From Pseudomonas sp. (lineage in GTDB: Bacteria > Pseudomonadota > Gammaproteobacteria > Pseudomonadales > Pseudomonadaceae), in NCBI RefSeq assembly GCF_030683065.1, contig NZ_JAUXMX010000064.1, positions 1 through 64,000 on the forward strand: a DNA stretch of 64,000 nucleotides, read 5' to 3'. Below, one piece after another: positions 45,252 through 54,054 of this stretch (position 1 is the stretch's first letter; each line of letters begins with the position of its first letter). The position numbers and the translations under genes are program-made. The notes beneath the pieces were generated by a model, which saw nothing but the letters and a program-made list of their open reading frames with translations, had not been told where the DNA came from and searched no databases.

Positions 45252-46522
45252 TGCGTATCGCAATCCTCGGTGCCCGCGTCATCGACCCAAGCAGTGGCCT
45301 TGATCAAGTCAGCGACCTGTTTATCGACGGCAGTAAGCTCATCGCCATTGGCCAGGCCCCGCTCGACTTCGTCGCAGAAAAAACCATCAACGCCCAAGGC
45401 CTCGTAGTAGCGCCTGGGCTGGTCGATTTGTCCGTGGCCCTGCGCGAACCCGGCTACAGCCGCAAGGGCAGCATCGCCAGCGAAACCCTGGCCGCAGCCG
45501 CTGGTGGTGTCACCAGCCTGTGCTGCCCGCCCTTTACCAAACCGGTACTCGACACCCCGGCGGTGGCCGAACTGATCCTCGACCGCGCCCGCGAGGCGGG
45601 TCACACCAAAGTCTTTCCCATCGGCGCATTGAGCAAAAACCTGGACGGTGAACAGCTGGCCGAACTGGTGGCCCTGCGCGACGCTGGCTGCGTGGCCTTC
45701 GGCAACGGCCTGGATAGCTTCCGCAACACCCGTACCCTGCGCCGCGCCCTGGAATATGCTGCCACCTTCGACCTGACGGTGATCTTCCATTCCCAGGATC
45801 ATGACCTGGCTGAAGGCGGCTTGGCCCACGAGGGCCCTACTGCCAGCTTCCTCGGCCTGGCCGGCATTCCGGAAACCGCCGAGACGGTGGCCCTGGCCCG
45901 CGACCTGCTGCTGGTCGAACAAAGCGGTGTGCGCGCCCACTTCAGCCAGCTGACCAGCGCCCGCGGCGCCCAACTGATCGCCGATGCCCAGGCCCGTGGC
46001 CTGCCAGTGACGGCAGATGTGGCGCTGTATCAGCTGATCCTCACCGATGAGGCGCTGAGCGACTTCTCCAGTCTGTATCACGTACAGCCACCACTGCGCA
46101 CCCGCGGCGACCGCGATGGCCTGCGCGCGGCACTCAAGAACGGGGTGATTTCGGCCATCGCCAGCCACCACCAACCCCACGAGCGTGACGCCAAGCTGGC
46201 GCCCTTCGGTGCTACCGAGCCGGGCATCAGCAGCGTGCAACTGCTGCTGCCGCTGGCCATGAGCCTGGTGGAAGACGGTCTGCTCGACTTACCAACGCTG
46301 CTCGCACGCCTGTCCAGCGGCCCAGCTCAGGCCTTACGCCTGCCCGCCGGGCGACTGGCCGTAGGCGCGCCAGCCGACCTGCTGCTATTCGATCCGCAGG
46401 CCTCGACCCTGGCCGGGGAAAGCTGGCACTCGAAAGGCGCCAACTGCCCGTTTATCGGCCATTGCCTGCCCGGCGCGGTGCGTTACACCTTGGTCGATGG
46501 GCATATCAGCTATCAGGCCTGA
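45251..46522 (+). CDS. pyrC': inactive dihydroorotase-like ATCase subunit PyrC'
   Basis: Structural partner of PyrB in the class A dodecameric ATCase of Pseudomonas. It has the dihydroorotase fold (423 residues) without catalytic metal ligands: the H-x-H site reads DLSVALREPG where active enzymes have DLHVHLREPG. Later pocket elements (SHHQPHERDAKLAPFGATEPG) survive in shape. It starts inside the pyrB stop (TGATG), fitting fixed stoichiometry. A real dihydroorotase must be encoded elsewhere. Confidence 0.95.
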   Translation: MRIAILGARVIDPSSGLDQVSDLFIDGSKLIAIGQAPLDFVAEKTINAQGLVVAPGLVDLSVALREPGYSRKGSIASETLAAAAGGVTSLCCPPFTKPVLDTPAVAELILDRAREAGHTKVFPIGALSKNLDGEQLAELVALRDAGCVAFGNGLDSFRNTRTLRRALEYAATFDLTVIFHSQDHDLAEGGLAHEGPTASFLGLAGIPETAETVALARDLLLVEQSGVRAHFSQLTSARGAQLIADAQARGLPVTADVALYQLILTDEALSDFSSLYHVQPPLRTRGDRDGLRAALKNGVISAIASHHQPHERDAKLAPFGATEPGISSVQLLLPLAMSLVEDGLLDLPTLLARLSSGPAQALRLPAGRLAVGAPADLLLFDPQASTLAGESWHSKGANCPFIGHCLPGAVRYTLVDGHISYQA

Positions 46523-46533
46523 GTGAGATACCT

Positions 46534-46578
46534 CTCGTAGGGTGCGCCCGGTGCTCGCTTGACTGCGCACCCTACGAG
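46534..46578. terminator. inverted repeat after pyrC', likely terminator; GTAGGGTGCGC family
   Basis: 14-bp perfect arms CTCGTAGGGTGCGC (46534-46547) and complement (46565-46578) with a 17-nt loop. It sits between the convergent ends of pyrC' and the TM2 gene. No T-run, so termination is inferred from position and strength. Here the dispersed repeat forms both arms. Confidence 0.6.
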
Positions 46579-46615
46579 ATAAGCCCATTGCGCGCCGGCT
46601 GACGCATGGCTTCCG

Positions 46616-47014
46616 TCAGCCGCGCTGGGCGTTCTTGATCGAAATCTGGGTGTTCAGCGTCCAGAAGTCATAGAGCACGCCAATCAGGAACAGGCCACCG
46701 GTAAACAAGTAGATGATCCCGGTAATCCACTTGCCCTGGTACATGCGGTGCACACCGAAAATGCCGAGGAAAGTCAGCAGAATCCAGGCCACGTTGTAAT
46801 CGGTGTCGCCTGCGGTAAACCGCAGGTCGGCTTCCCGGTCCATCGCCGGGATCAAAAACAGGTCGATGATCCAACCGACGAACAACAAGCCAAGAGTAAA
46901 AAACCAGATGGTCCCGGTCACAGGCTTGCCGTAATAAAAGCGGTGGGCGCCGAGAAAGCCAAATATCCACAACAAATAGCCGATAAGTTTGCTGTGCGTG
47001 TCCTGACGCTGCAT
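46616..47014 (-). CDS. TM2-domain membrane protein
   Basis: 132-residue protein with two tandem TM2 repeats, each a pair of membrane helices around a short turn: GYLLWIFGFLGAHRFYYGKPVTGTIWFFTLG, then VAWILLTFLGIFGVHRMYQGKWITGIIYLFTGG. The G-x-H-R-F/M-Y motif occurs in both. Function of bacterial TM2 proteins is unknown. The start has GGAG (complement of CTCCTGATG at 47024) upstream. It is divergent from the radical-SAM gene. Confidence 0.88.
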   Translation of the reverse strand: MQRQDTHSKLIGYLLWIFGFLGAHRFYYGKPVTGTIWFFTLGLLFVGWIIDLFLIPAMDREADLRFTAGDTDYNVAWILLTFLGIFGVHRMYQGKWITGIIYLFTGGLFLIGVLYDFWTLNTQISIKNAQRG

Positions 47015-47139
47015 ATGCGTGTCTCCTGATGGCTTGGGCTGTATCTGACGCCAGACTCTACCCGAGGTTCGCGGCCCGAGGAAATCCGCGGCATCACCTT
47101 AAACATCAGCGCTTGAACCCTGCTTACTATTGCTAAATA

Positions 47140-47155
47140 CTGTATGGATAAACAG
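47140..47155. promoter_or_regulatory. LexA (SOS) box
   Basis: CTGTATGGATAAACAG fits CTGT-N8-ACAG and is flanked as TA-box-TT, close to the consensus TACTGTATATATATACAGTA. It lies 16 bp before the radical-SAM start, where a repressor would cover the promoter. No other such site was noticed in the window. Confidence 0.75.
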
Positions 47156-47171
47156 TTAAGCAGGCCGCATC

Positions 47172-48383
47172 ATGCAGCTGATCGAAAAACTCACTGTCCT
47201 CGCCGACGCGGCCAAGTACGACGCATCCTGCGCCAGCAGCGGTGCGCCCACGCGCAGTTCCAAAGGTAAAAGTGGCATCGGCTCAACCAACGGCATGGGT
47301 ATCTGCCACAGCTTTACTCCAGACGGGCGCTGCGTGGCCCTGCTGAAGATCCTGCTGACCAACTTCTGCCTGTATGACTGCCAATACTGCGTGAACCGCC
47401 GCTCCAGCGACGTGCCGCGCGCGCGCTTCACCCCGGAAGAAGTGGTCACCCTGACTATCGACTTCTATAAGCGCAACTGCATCAGCGGTTTGTTTCTCAG
47501 CTCAGGCATCATCCGCTCGGCCGACTACACCATGGAGCAGCTGATCCGCGTAGCCAAGTTGCTGCGCGAAGAGCACGAGTTTCGCGGCTATATCCACCTC
47601 AAGACCATTCCCGACGCCGACCCGCGACTGATTGCCGAGGCCGGCCGCTACGCTGATCGCCTTAGCGTCAATATCGAACTGCCCACCGAAAGCAGCCTGA
47701 TCCGCCTGGCTCCGGAGAAACAGGTGCGCACCATCAAGCAGGCCATGCACTCGATCCATCTGGGCGAGAGCGAAGCCCGAGCGGAACCACGTGCGCCGCG
47801 TTTCGCCCCGGCCGGGCAGAGCACGCAGATGATCATTGGCGCAGATGACACCGACGACAGCACCATCCTGCATACCGCCGCCTCGCTCTACGGCGACTAC
47901 CGCCTGCGCCGGGTGTACTACTCGGCCTTTAGCCCGATCCCGCAGAGCCCGAATACCGTGCCCTTCGAAGCGCCGCCACTGCTGCGCGAGCACCGTCTGT
48001 ATCAGGCCGATTTTCTGATGCGCGGCTACGGTTTCGAGGCAGGAGAACTGCTCAGCGGCCCCGGTAATCTGGCCCTGGATATCGACCCGAAGCTGGCCTG
48101 GGCGCTGAACAACCGCGAGCACTTCCCGGTCGACCTCAACCGCGCCGAAGCAGCGATGATCGCCCGCGTACCCGGTATCGGCGTACTCAGCGCCAAGCGC
48201 CTGGTCGCCCTACGCCGACAGAAACGCATCCGCTTCGAAGACCTGACGCGCCTGCGCTGCGCCCTGGAAAAAGCCAAGCCTTTTATCGTCACCCAGGACT
48301 ATCGTCCCCTGCAGGCCAGCCGCGAATCACTGCTACTGCGCCAGCAGTTGAGTGAAGCGCCCGCGCAGATGGCGCTGTGGTGA
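47172..48383 (+). CDS. putative DNA modification/repair radical-SAM protein
   Basis: 403 residues. The radical-SAM [4Fe-4S] motif CLYDCQYC (Cys66, Cys70, Cys73) follows a conserved N-terminus (EKLTVLADAAKYDASC, GICHSFTPDGRCVALLKILL). A C-terminal helix-hairpin-helix, VPGIGVLSAKRLVALRR (about 335-352), suggests DNA binding, so this looks like a DNA-lesion enzyme. It matches the family I recall as the radical-SAM protein linked to uracil-DNA-glycosylase-type genes; biochemical activity is unknown. A LexA box sits directly upstream. Its stop shares a base with the next start. Confidence 0.88.
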   Translation: MQLIEKLTVLADAAKYDASCASSGAPTRSSKGKSGIGSTNGMGICHSFTPDGRCVALLKILLTNFCLYDCQYCVNRRSSDVPRARFTPEEVVTLTIDFYKRNCISGLFLSSGIIRSADYTMEQLIRVAKLLREEHEFRGYIHLKTIPDADPRLIAEAGRYADRLSVNIELPTESSLIRLAPEKQVRTIKQAMHSIHLGESEARAEPRAPRFAPAGQSTQMIIGADDTDDSTILHTAASLYGDYRLRRVYYSAFSPIPQSPNTVPFEAPPLLREHRLYQADFLMRGYGFEAGELLSGPGNLALDIDPKLAWALNNREHFPVDLNRAEAAMIARVPGIGVLSAKRLVALRRQKRIRFEDLTRLRCALEKAKPFIVTQDYRPLQASRESLLLRQQLSEAPAQMALW

Positions 48384-49261
48384 TGCTCAGCGTGCAGTTC
48401 GACGGCAGTTTTACCGGCTGGCGTGAGGCTGCCAGAGGGCTATTGCAGCAAGGCGTAGCACCGCATCAGGTCAACTGGCTGGGTGACGGCGACGCCGGCG
48501 GCCTGTTTGACCATGCACCGGTATCCGTCAGCACACCGTCGGAGGCACCCGCTCCGCGCATCCCCAAGCAGCTGCTTGAGTTGCTACAGAGCGCGGCACG
48601 CTTTCGCATCGCGGATCGCTGGAGCCTGCTCTACCGGATTCTCTGGCGGGTCGCCCAGGGCGATCGCGCCGCCATGTTACCCGGGGATATCGACGGCAGC
48701 GTGCTGCATAAACGGCTAAAAGCGGTGCGCCGCGAAACCCATCATCTGCATGCATTTCTGCGCTTTCACCCGCGGCCGGAAAACGCCGAAGGCCCGCAAC
48801 TGGTCGCCTGGCATGAACCAGCCCACGATATTCTACGGAGCGCCAGCGGACACTTTGCCGAGCGACTGGGCCGGAGTACCTGGCTGATTGCCACACCGGA
48901 TGACGGCGTGTATTGGGATGGCCAGCGCCTGCACCACCACCGACCCTGCCCGAGTGAGTGGCAACGCCTGGCGCAAGCGCCCGAAGATGACGGTGAAGCG
49001 CTGTGGCTGGCCTATTACGGCAGCACCTTCAACCCGGCGCGCCTCAACCGCAGTGCACTGCAGAACAACCTGCCTGTGCGCTTCTGGAAAAACCTGCCGG
49101 AAGGCCCGCTGATTCCACAACTGATGAGCCAGGCCCGCGCCGGCGCTCAGCGCAATGGCCAAGCCGAGGCGGTCGCGCGCCAAGGCGGCAAACGCATTCA
49201 CTGCAGCGCAGCGAAGGCGCCGCCTCTCAACGAAAGCGCTTGCCCGGATCCTCTTCGCTGA
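48383..49261 (+). CDS. DUF4130 / TIGR03915-type putative DNA metabolism protein
   Basis: 292 residues. The domain signature is visible: LSVQFDGSFTGWREAARGL, the middle block HKRLKAVRRETHHLHAFLRFHP, then WHEPAHDILRSASGHFAERLG and a C-terminal WLAYYGSTFNPARLN...MPVRFW-like block (NLPVRFWKNLPEGPLIPQL). It always pairs with the radical-SAM gene in genomes I recall, sometimes fused to a uracil-DNA-glycosylase domain; here the glycosylase part is absent. Translation is coupled (TGATG). Two GTG codons precede the ATG. Its last 35 bases overlap the convergent pilU end. Confidence 0.85.
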   Translation: MLSVQFDGSFTGWREAARGLLQQGVAPHQVNWLGDGDAGGLFDHAPVSVSTPSEAPAPRIPKQLLELLQSAARFRIADRWSLLYRILWRVAQGDRAAMLPGDIDGSVLHKRLKAVRRETHHLHAFLRFHPRPENAEGPQLVAWHEPAHDILRSASGHFAERLGRSTWLIATPDDGVYWDGQRLHHHRPCPSEWQRLAQAPEDDGEALWLAYYGSTFNPARLNRSALQNNLPVRFWKNLPEGPLIPQLMSQARAGAQRNGQAEAVARQGGKRIHCSAAKAPPLNESACPDPLR

Positions 49262-50372
49262 TTTCCAGCGACAACCCTTGGGACATACTGCTCAGATGAT
49301 CGCCGTCGGTTTCCGAGCCCAGCTTGATCATCAGGCGCAAGTCGTTAGCCGAGTCAGCGTAAAGCAGCGCATCTTCGTAGGTGATTTCGCCCTGACTGTA
49401 TAGGTTGAACAGCGCCTGGTCGAACGTCTGCATGCCCAGTTCGGTGGAGCGTTTCATCAGTGATTTGAGCTCGTGTACCTCACCCTTGCGGATCAGGTCG
49501 GCAGCCAGCGGGGTGTTGATCAGCACCTCAATCACCGCGCGGCGGCCCTTGCCGTCCGGGGTCGGGATCAGTTGCTGGGCGACGATAGCCTTGAGGTTGA
49601 GCGACAGGTCCATCCATACCTGATTCTGCCGGTCAGCCGGGAAGAAGTTGATAATCCGGTCCAGCGCCTGGTTGGCATTGTTGGCGTGCAGGGTGGCCAG
49701 GCACAGGTGACCGGTTTCGGCGAAGGTAACGGCATGGTCCATGGTTTCGCGGGTGCGCACCTCGCCAATCAGGATCACGTCTGGTGCCTGGCGTAAGGTG
49801 TTCTTCAGCGCCACCTCGAAAGAGTCGGTGTCGATGCCGACTTCGCGCTGGGTGACGATGCAGCTCTGGTGCTGGTGGATGTACTCGATCGGGTCTTCGA
49901 TGGAGATGATATGACCGCTGCTGTTCTTGTTGCGGTAGCCAATCATCGCCGCTAGCGAGGTGGATTTACCGGTACCGGTGGCACCGACGAACAGCACCAG
50001 GCCACGCTTGGTCAGAGCCAGCTTCTTGAGAATTTCCGGCAGCTTGAGGTCATCAAGGGTCGGGATGTTGGTCTCGATCCGGCGCAACACCATCCCCGCC
50101 AGATTACGCTGGTAGAAGGCACTGACACGGAAGCGACCGATACCACGGGCACTGATGGCGAAGTTGCATTCGTGACTCTCGGCGAAGTCGCGGCGCTGCT
50201 GATCATTCATTACCGAATGCACGGTTTCCCGGGTTTGCTCGGGAGACATCGGGGTTTTGGTCACTGGCATGATCTTGCCGTTGACCTTCATCGACGGCGG
50301 TACGCCGGCAGTGATAAACAGGTCAGAAGCGCCTTTCTCGACCATCAGGCGCAGCAGTTTTTCAAATTCCAT
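49227..50372 (-). CDS. pilU: type IV pilus retraction ATPase PilU
   Basis: Hexameric secretion-type ATPase and PilT accessory, needed for full-force retraction. It has 381 residues: N-terminal MEFEKLLRLMVEKGASDLFI, Walker A GATGTGKST, Asp box IISIEDPIEY, Walker B VILIGEVR and His box TGHLCLATLHANNA. 112 bp downstream of pilT on the same strand. The 3' end overlaps the DUF4130 gene on the other strand by 35 bp. Confidence 0.98.
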   Translation of the reverse strand: MEFEKLLRLMVEKGASDLFITAGVPPSMKVNGKIMPVTKTPMSPEQTRETVHSVMNDQQRRDFAESHECNFAISARGIGRFRVSAFYQRNLAGMVLRRIETNIPTLDDLKLPEILKKLALTKRGLVLFVGATGTGKSTSLAAMIGYRNKNSSGHIISIEDPIEYIHQHQSCIVTQREVGIDTDSFEVALKNTLRQAPDVILIGEVRTRETMDHAVTFAETGHLCLATLHANNANQALDRIINFFPADRQNQVWMDLSLNLKAIVAQQLIPTPDGKGRRAVIEVLINTPLAADLIRKGEVHELKSLMKRSTELGMQTFDQALFNLYSQGEITYEDALLYADSANDLRLMIKLGSETDGDHLSSMSQGLSLEISEEDPGKRFR

Positions 50373-50484
50373 GCGTTATCTCGCCCATCACTGTCACGCG
50401 CTTGGCCAACCACCAGCGGCTGGGGCGCGCGCCTCGCCAGCAATCTGGGTCTCGGCCAGCCTCGCGGCTGACCAGATATAAGGG

Positions 50485-51519
50485 TTAGAAGTTTTCCGGG
50501 GTTTTGGATTTTTCCCGCGCACTGTCGCGGGTGACCAAGCCTTTGGCTACCAGGGTTTTCAGGCAGGCATCCAGGGTCTGCATGCCCAGCGAGCCTCCGG
50601 TCTGAATCGACGAATACATCTGCGCTACCTTGTCCTCACGAATCAGGTTACGGATCGCCGGGGTGCCAATCATGATTTCATGGGCCGCCACCCGGCCGCC
50701 GCCGACTTTCTTCAGCAGAGTCTGCGAGATCACCGCCTGCAAGGATTCGGACAGCATAGAACGCACCATGGATTTTTCTTCGGCGGGGAACACATCAACC
50801 ACCCGGTCGATGGTCTTGGCTGCCGAGGTGGTGTGCAGGGTGCCGAACACCAGGTGACCGGTTTCCGCGGCGGTCAGCGCCAGGCGGATGGTTTCCAGGT
50901 CGCGCATTTCGCCGACCAGGATGATGTCCGGGTCTTCACGCAACGCCGAACGCAAGGCCTCGGAGAAACCCAGGGTGTCGCGGTGCACTTCACGCTGGTT
51001 GACCAGGCACTTCTTCGACTCGTGGACGAATTCGATCGGGTCTTCGATGGTCAGGATGTGCTGGTACTTGGTGCTGTTGAGGTAGTCGAGCATCGCCGCC
51101 AGGGTAGTCGACTTACCCGAACCTGTTGGTCCGGTGACCAGCACCAGGCCCCTGGGCACGTCGGTAATCTTGCGGAACACCTCGCCCATGCCGAGGTCTT
51201 CCATGGTCAGCACCTTGGACGGAATGGTGCGGAACACCGCACCTGCGCCACGGTTCTGGTTGAAGGCGTTGACCCGGAAACGTGCGACGCCAGGCACTTC
51301 GAAGGAGAAGTCGGTCTCGAGGAACTCCTCAAAATCCTTGCGCTGCTTGTCGTTCATGATGTCGTAGATCAGTGCATGCACCTGCTTGTGATCCAGGGCC
51401 GGCAAATTGATCCGGCGCACATCGCCGTCAACCCGAATCATCGGCGGCAGACCAGCAGAGAGATGCAGGTCCGACGCGCCTTGCTTGGCGCTGAAGGCAA
51501 GCAGCTCAGTGATATCCAT
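50485..51519 (-). CDS. pilT: type IV pilus retraction motor ATPase PilT
   Basis: Retraction ATPase for twitching. The 344-residue length matches P. aeruginosa. It begins MDITELLAFSAKQGASDLHL. Walker A GPTGSGKST, ILTIEDPIEFVH, Walker B IILVGEMRDLET, His box and the PilT-specific AIRNLIRE motif are all present. GGGAG is just upstream of the start at 51519; an open frame extends further into yggS antisense and is ignored. Only 54 bp separate it from divergent yggS. Confidence 0.98.
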   Translation of the reverse strand: MDITELLAFSAKQGASDLHLSAGLPPMIRVDGDVRRINLPALDHKQVHALIYDIMNDKQRKDFEEFLETDFSFEVPGVARFRVNAFNQNRGAGAVFRTIPSKVLTMEDLGMGEVFRKITDVPRGLVLVTGPTGSGKSTTLAAMLDYLNSTKYQHILTIEDPIEFVHESKKCLVNQREVHRDTLGFSEALRSALREDPDIILVGEMRDLETIRLALTAAETGHLVFGTLHTTSAAKTIDRVVDVFPAEEKSMVRSMLSESLQAVISQTLLKKVGGGRVAAHEIMIGTPAIRNLIREDKVAQMYSSIQTGGSLGMQTLDACLKTLVAKGLVTRDSAREKSKTPENF

Positions 51520-51573
51520 GGGACTCCCTAATGACGGTAGAATGCCGCGAACACTAGGCGGCTGGCGCAAGTA

Positions 51574-52254
51574 ATGTCCACGATAGCAGAGAATATTGCA
51601 AAGGTCGGAGCACGCATCCGTGAGGCGGCGCAAGCCTCGGGGCGAGATTGTGCATCGATAGGCCTGCTCGCAGTGAGCAAAACCAAACCCGCGACGGCAA
51701 TTCGCCAGGCCCATGCTGCGGGCTTGCAGGATTTTGGCGAGAATTACCTGCAGGAAGCCCTGGAAAAACAGCTCGATCTGCGCGACCTGCCATTGATTTG
51801 GCATTTCATTGGCCCTATTCAGTCGAACAAGACGCGGGCGATTGCCGAGCAATTTGACTGGGTACACTCGGTGGAGCGCCTGAAAATCGCCGAACGCCTG
51901 TCCACGCAGCGCCCGGCGCACCTGCCCGCGTTAAACATCTGCCTGCAGGTAAATGTCAGTGGCGAGGCCAGCAAATCAGGCTGCAGCCCCGAAGAGTTGC
52001 CGGCATTGGCAAAGGCGGTCAGCCAACTGCCTAACCTGAAGCTGCGTGGATTGATGACAATTCCTGAACCCAGCGACGACCGAGCGACGCAACAGGCCGC
52101 TTTTTCCCGCCTTGCTGAACTTCAAACCATGCTGAACCTCGACCTCGACACCCTGTCCATGGGCATGAGTCATGACCTTGAGGCGGCGATTGCCGAAGGG
52201 GCGACGTGGGTGCGCATCGGTACCGCGCTGTTTGGCGAGCGTGACTATTCCTGA
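51574..52254 (+). CDS. yggS: PLP homeostasis protein YggS (PLPBP)
   Basis: 226-residue alanine-racemase-fold barrel that holds pyridoxal phosphate and keeps B6 pools balanced; no catalysis known. LLAVSKTKPATAIRQAH holds the PLP lysine; HFIGPIQSNKTRAIAEQFDWVHSVE and the C-terminal SMGMSHDLEAAIAEGATWVRIGTALFG are family hallmarks. proC starts 39 bp downstream; yggS-proC-yggT order is common in proteobacteria. Confidence 0.96.
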   Translation: MSTIAENIAKVGARIREAAQASGRDCASIGLLAVSKTKPATAIRQAHAAGLQDFGENYLQEALEKQLDLRDLPLIWHFIGPIQSNKTRAIAEQFDWVHSVERLKIAERLSTQRPAHLPALNICLQVNVSGEASKSGCSPEELPALAKAVSQLPNLKLRGLMTIPEPSDDRATQQAAFSRLAELQTMLNLDLDTLSMGMSHDLEAAIAEGATWVRIGTALFGERDYS

Positions 52255-52293
52255 GTGCAGCTCTACTCGACTCGATATAAAAGGAAACCTCCT

Positions 52294-53127
52294 ATGAATT
52301 CTCCCCGCATTGCCTTTATCGGTGCCGGCAACATGGCCGCCAGCCTGATCGGCGGGCTGCGCGCCCAAGGCGTCGACGCACACTGCATTCGCGCCAGCGA
52401 CCATGGTGCTGAACAACGCGCCAAGATCAGCGCCGAACACGCCATCGAAACCTTCGCCAGTAATGCCGAGGCCATTCAGGGCTGCGACGTGATCGTTCTG
52501 GCCGTCAAGCCACAAGTGATGAAAGCCGTCTGCCTGGAGCTGGCCGATCATATCGGCGCGGATCAATTGATCGTGTCCATCGCCGCCGGCATCAGTTGCG
52601 CCAGCCTGGAAAGCTGGCTCGGCGCCCGACCAGAGGCGGCGCCTGCGGTCGTGCGCTGTATGCCCAACACGCCGGCGCTGCTGCGCCAGGGCGTCAGCGG
52701 TCTGTATGCCAACAGCCGGGTTTCGGCGCAACAGCACCAACAGGCCGAGCAATTGCTCGGCGCGGTCGGCCTGACCTTGTGGCTGGATGAAGAACACTTG
52801 ATCGATGCGGTCACTGCTGTATCCGGCAGCGGCCCGGCGTACTTCTTCCTGTTGATCGAAGCCATGACCGCCGCAGGAGAAAAACTTGGCTTGCCCCGCA
52901 ACGTCGCCGCACAACTGAGCGCACATACTGCTCTCGGCGCGGCACGCATGGCGACCGGCAGTGATGTCGATGCCAGCGAACTGCGCCGCCGCGTCACCTC
53001 GCCGGCGGGCACCACCGAAGCAGCAATCAAGACATTCCAGGCTGGCGGCTTCGAAGCGCTGGTAGAACAGGCGCTGAATGCCGCCGCGCGGCGTTCCGCG
53101 GAATTGGCTGAGCAACTGGGTCAATAA
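52294..53127 (+). CDS. proC: pyrroline-5-carboxylate reductase
   Basis: Last step of proline synthesis, reducing P5C with NAD(P)H. It has 277 residues. The Rossmann motif FIGAGNMAASLIGGL is N-terminal, and VRCMPNTPALLRQGVSG and VSGSGPAYFFLLIEAMTAAGEKLGL are typical, with SPAGTTEAAIKTF near the end. AGGAAACCTCCT precedes ATG 52294; the open frame before it has no better start. Confidence 0.98.
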   Translation: MNSPRIAFIGAGNMAASLIGGLRAQGVDAHCIRASDHGAEQRAKISAEHAIETFASNAEAIQGCDVIVLAVKPQVMKAVCLELADHIGADQLIVSIAAGISCASLESWLGARPEAAPAVVRCMPNTPALLRQGVSGLYANSRVSAQQHQQAEQLLGAVGLTLWLDEEHLIDAVTAVSGSGPAYFFLLIEAMTAAGEKLGLPRNVAAQLSAHTALGAARMATGSDVDASELRRRVTSPAGTTEAAIKTFQAGGFEALVEQALNAAARRSAELAEQLGQ

Positions 53128-53167
53128 ACCACTCGGCCCCTACAAATAGGCCATTAAGGAGCAAGTC

Positions 53168-53758
53168 ATGATCGGACTGAGTACCGCAGCGGTTTATATC
53201 CTGCAAACCATCGGCAGCCTGTATCTGCTTATTGTGCTGTTGCGCTTCATCTTGCAACTGGTCAAGGCCGACTTCTACAACCCCCTCTGCCAGTTCATCG
53301 TGCGCGCCACCCATCCGCTGCTCAAACCCTTGCGCAAGGTCATTCCCAGTTTCGCCGGGCTCGACATTGCCTCGCTGGTGCTGGCGATCCTGGTGCAACT
53401 GGTGCTCATGGCCCTGGTTCTATTGCTGATGGGCAATGGCGTCGGCGATCCGCTGCTACTGCTGGTCTGGTCGATCATTGGCGTCACGGCCCTGTTCCTC
53501 AAGGTGTTCTTCTTCGCCCTGATCATCAGCGTGATCCTGTCCTGGGTCGCCCAAGGCAGCCGTAACCCGGCGGCAGAACTGGTGAGTCAAATCTGCGAAC
53601 CGCTGCTGGCACCAATCCGGCGCGTTCTGCCGGGCATGGGCGGGCTGGATCTGTCGCCGATCGTGGCTTTCCTGATCCTCAACCTGATCGACATGCTGGT
53701 GATTCGCAACCTGGCGGTGATGTCCGGCATGTTCAAGGGCCTCAGCCTGGCGATCTGA
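53168..53758 (+). CDS. YggT-family membrane protein
   Basis: 196-residue inner-membrane protein with two YggT repeats, each hydrophobic pair ending in a conserved basic loop (NPLCQFIVRATHPLLKPLRKVIP, then NPAAELVSQICEPLLAPIRRVLPGMGGLDLSPIVAF). Homologues are linked to osmotic or cell-division functions, unproven here. AAGGAG lies seven bases before the ATG. Its stop overlaps the next start by one base. Confidence 0.93.
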   Translation: MIGLSTAAVYILQTIGSLYLLIVLLRFILQLVKADFYNPLCQFIVRATHPLLKPLRKVIPSFAGLDIASLVLAILVQLVLMALVLLLMGNGVGDPLLLLVWSIIGVTALFLKVFFFALIISVILSWVAQGSRNPAAELVSQICEPLLAPIRRVLPGMGGLDLSPIVAFLILNLIDMLVIRNLAVMSGMFKGLSLAI

Positions 53759-54054
53759 TGAGTTTTTATCGCTGGGACGGCGAGGACCTGATCCTCGACT
53801 GCCACCTGCAGCCTAAGGCCAGTTGCGACGAGTTCGCCGGGCTGCACGGTGAGCGGCTGAAGATCCGCCTCACCGCGCCGCCTGTCGACGGTAAGGCCAA
53901 CGCCAAGTTGCTGGCCTTTGTCGCAGACGCCTTTGCTGTAAGCAAAAGCCAGGTCAGCCTGGAAAGTGGCCAGCAAAGTCGTCAAAAGCGTGTCCGCATC
54001 AAGCAACCGCGACAACTGCCCGCCGTGCTCGAACTGACCGCTCGCCCCACCTGA
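53758..54054 (+). CDS. DUF167 (YggU) family protein
   Basis: 98-residue small cytosolic protein of unknown function. The family core LHGERLKIRLTAPPVDGKANAKLLAFVAD and the following basic strand VSLESGQQSRQKRVRI are present. It is coupled to yggT by TGATG and ends the operon. Confidence 0.92.
   Translation: MSFYRWDGEDLILDCHLQPKASCDEFAGLHGERLKIRLTAPPVDGKANAKLLAFVADAFAVSKSQVSLESGQQSRQKRVRIKQPRQLPAVLELTARPT

Noticed and set aside
47113..47139. TTGAAC plus TAAATA as the promoter of the radical-SAM gene
   Set aside because: Spacing is 15 nt and the -10 match is modest; kept only as support that the LexA box overlaps promoter territory.
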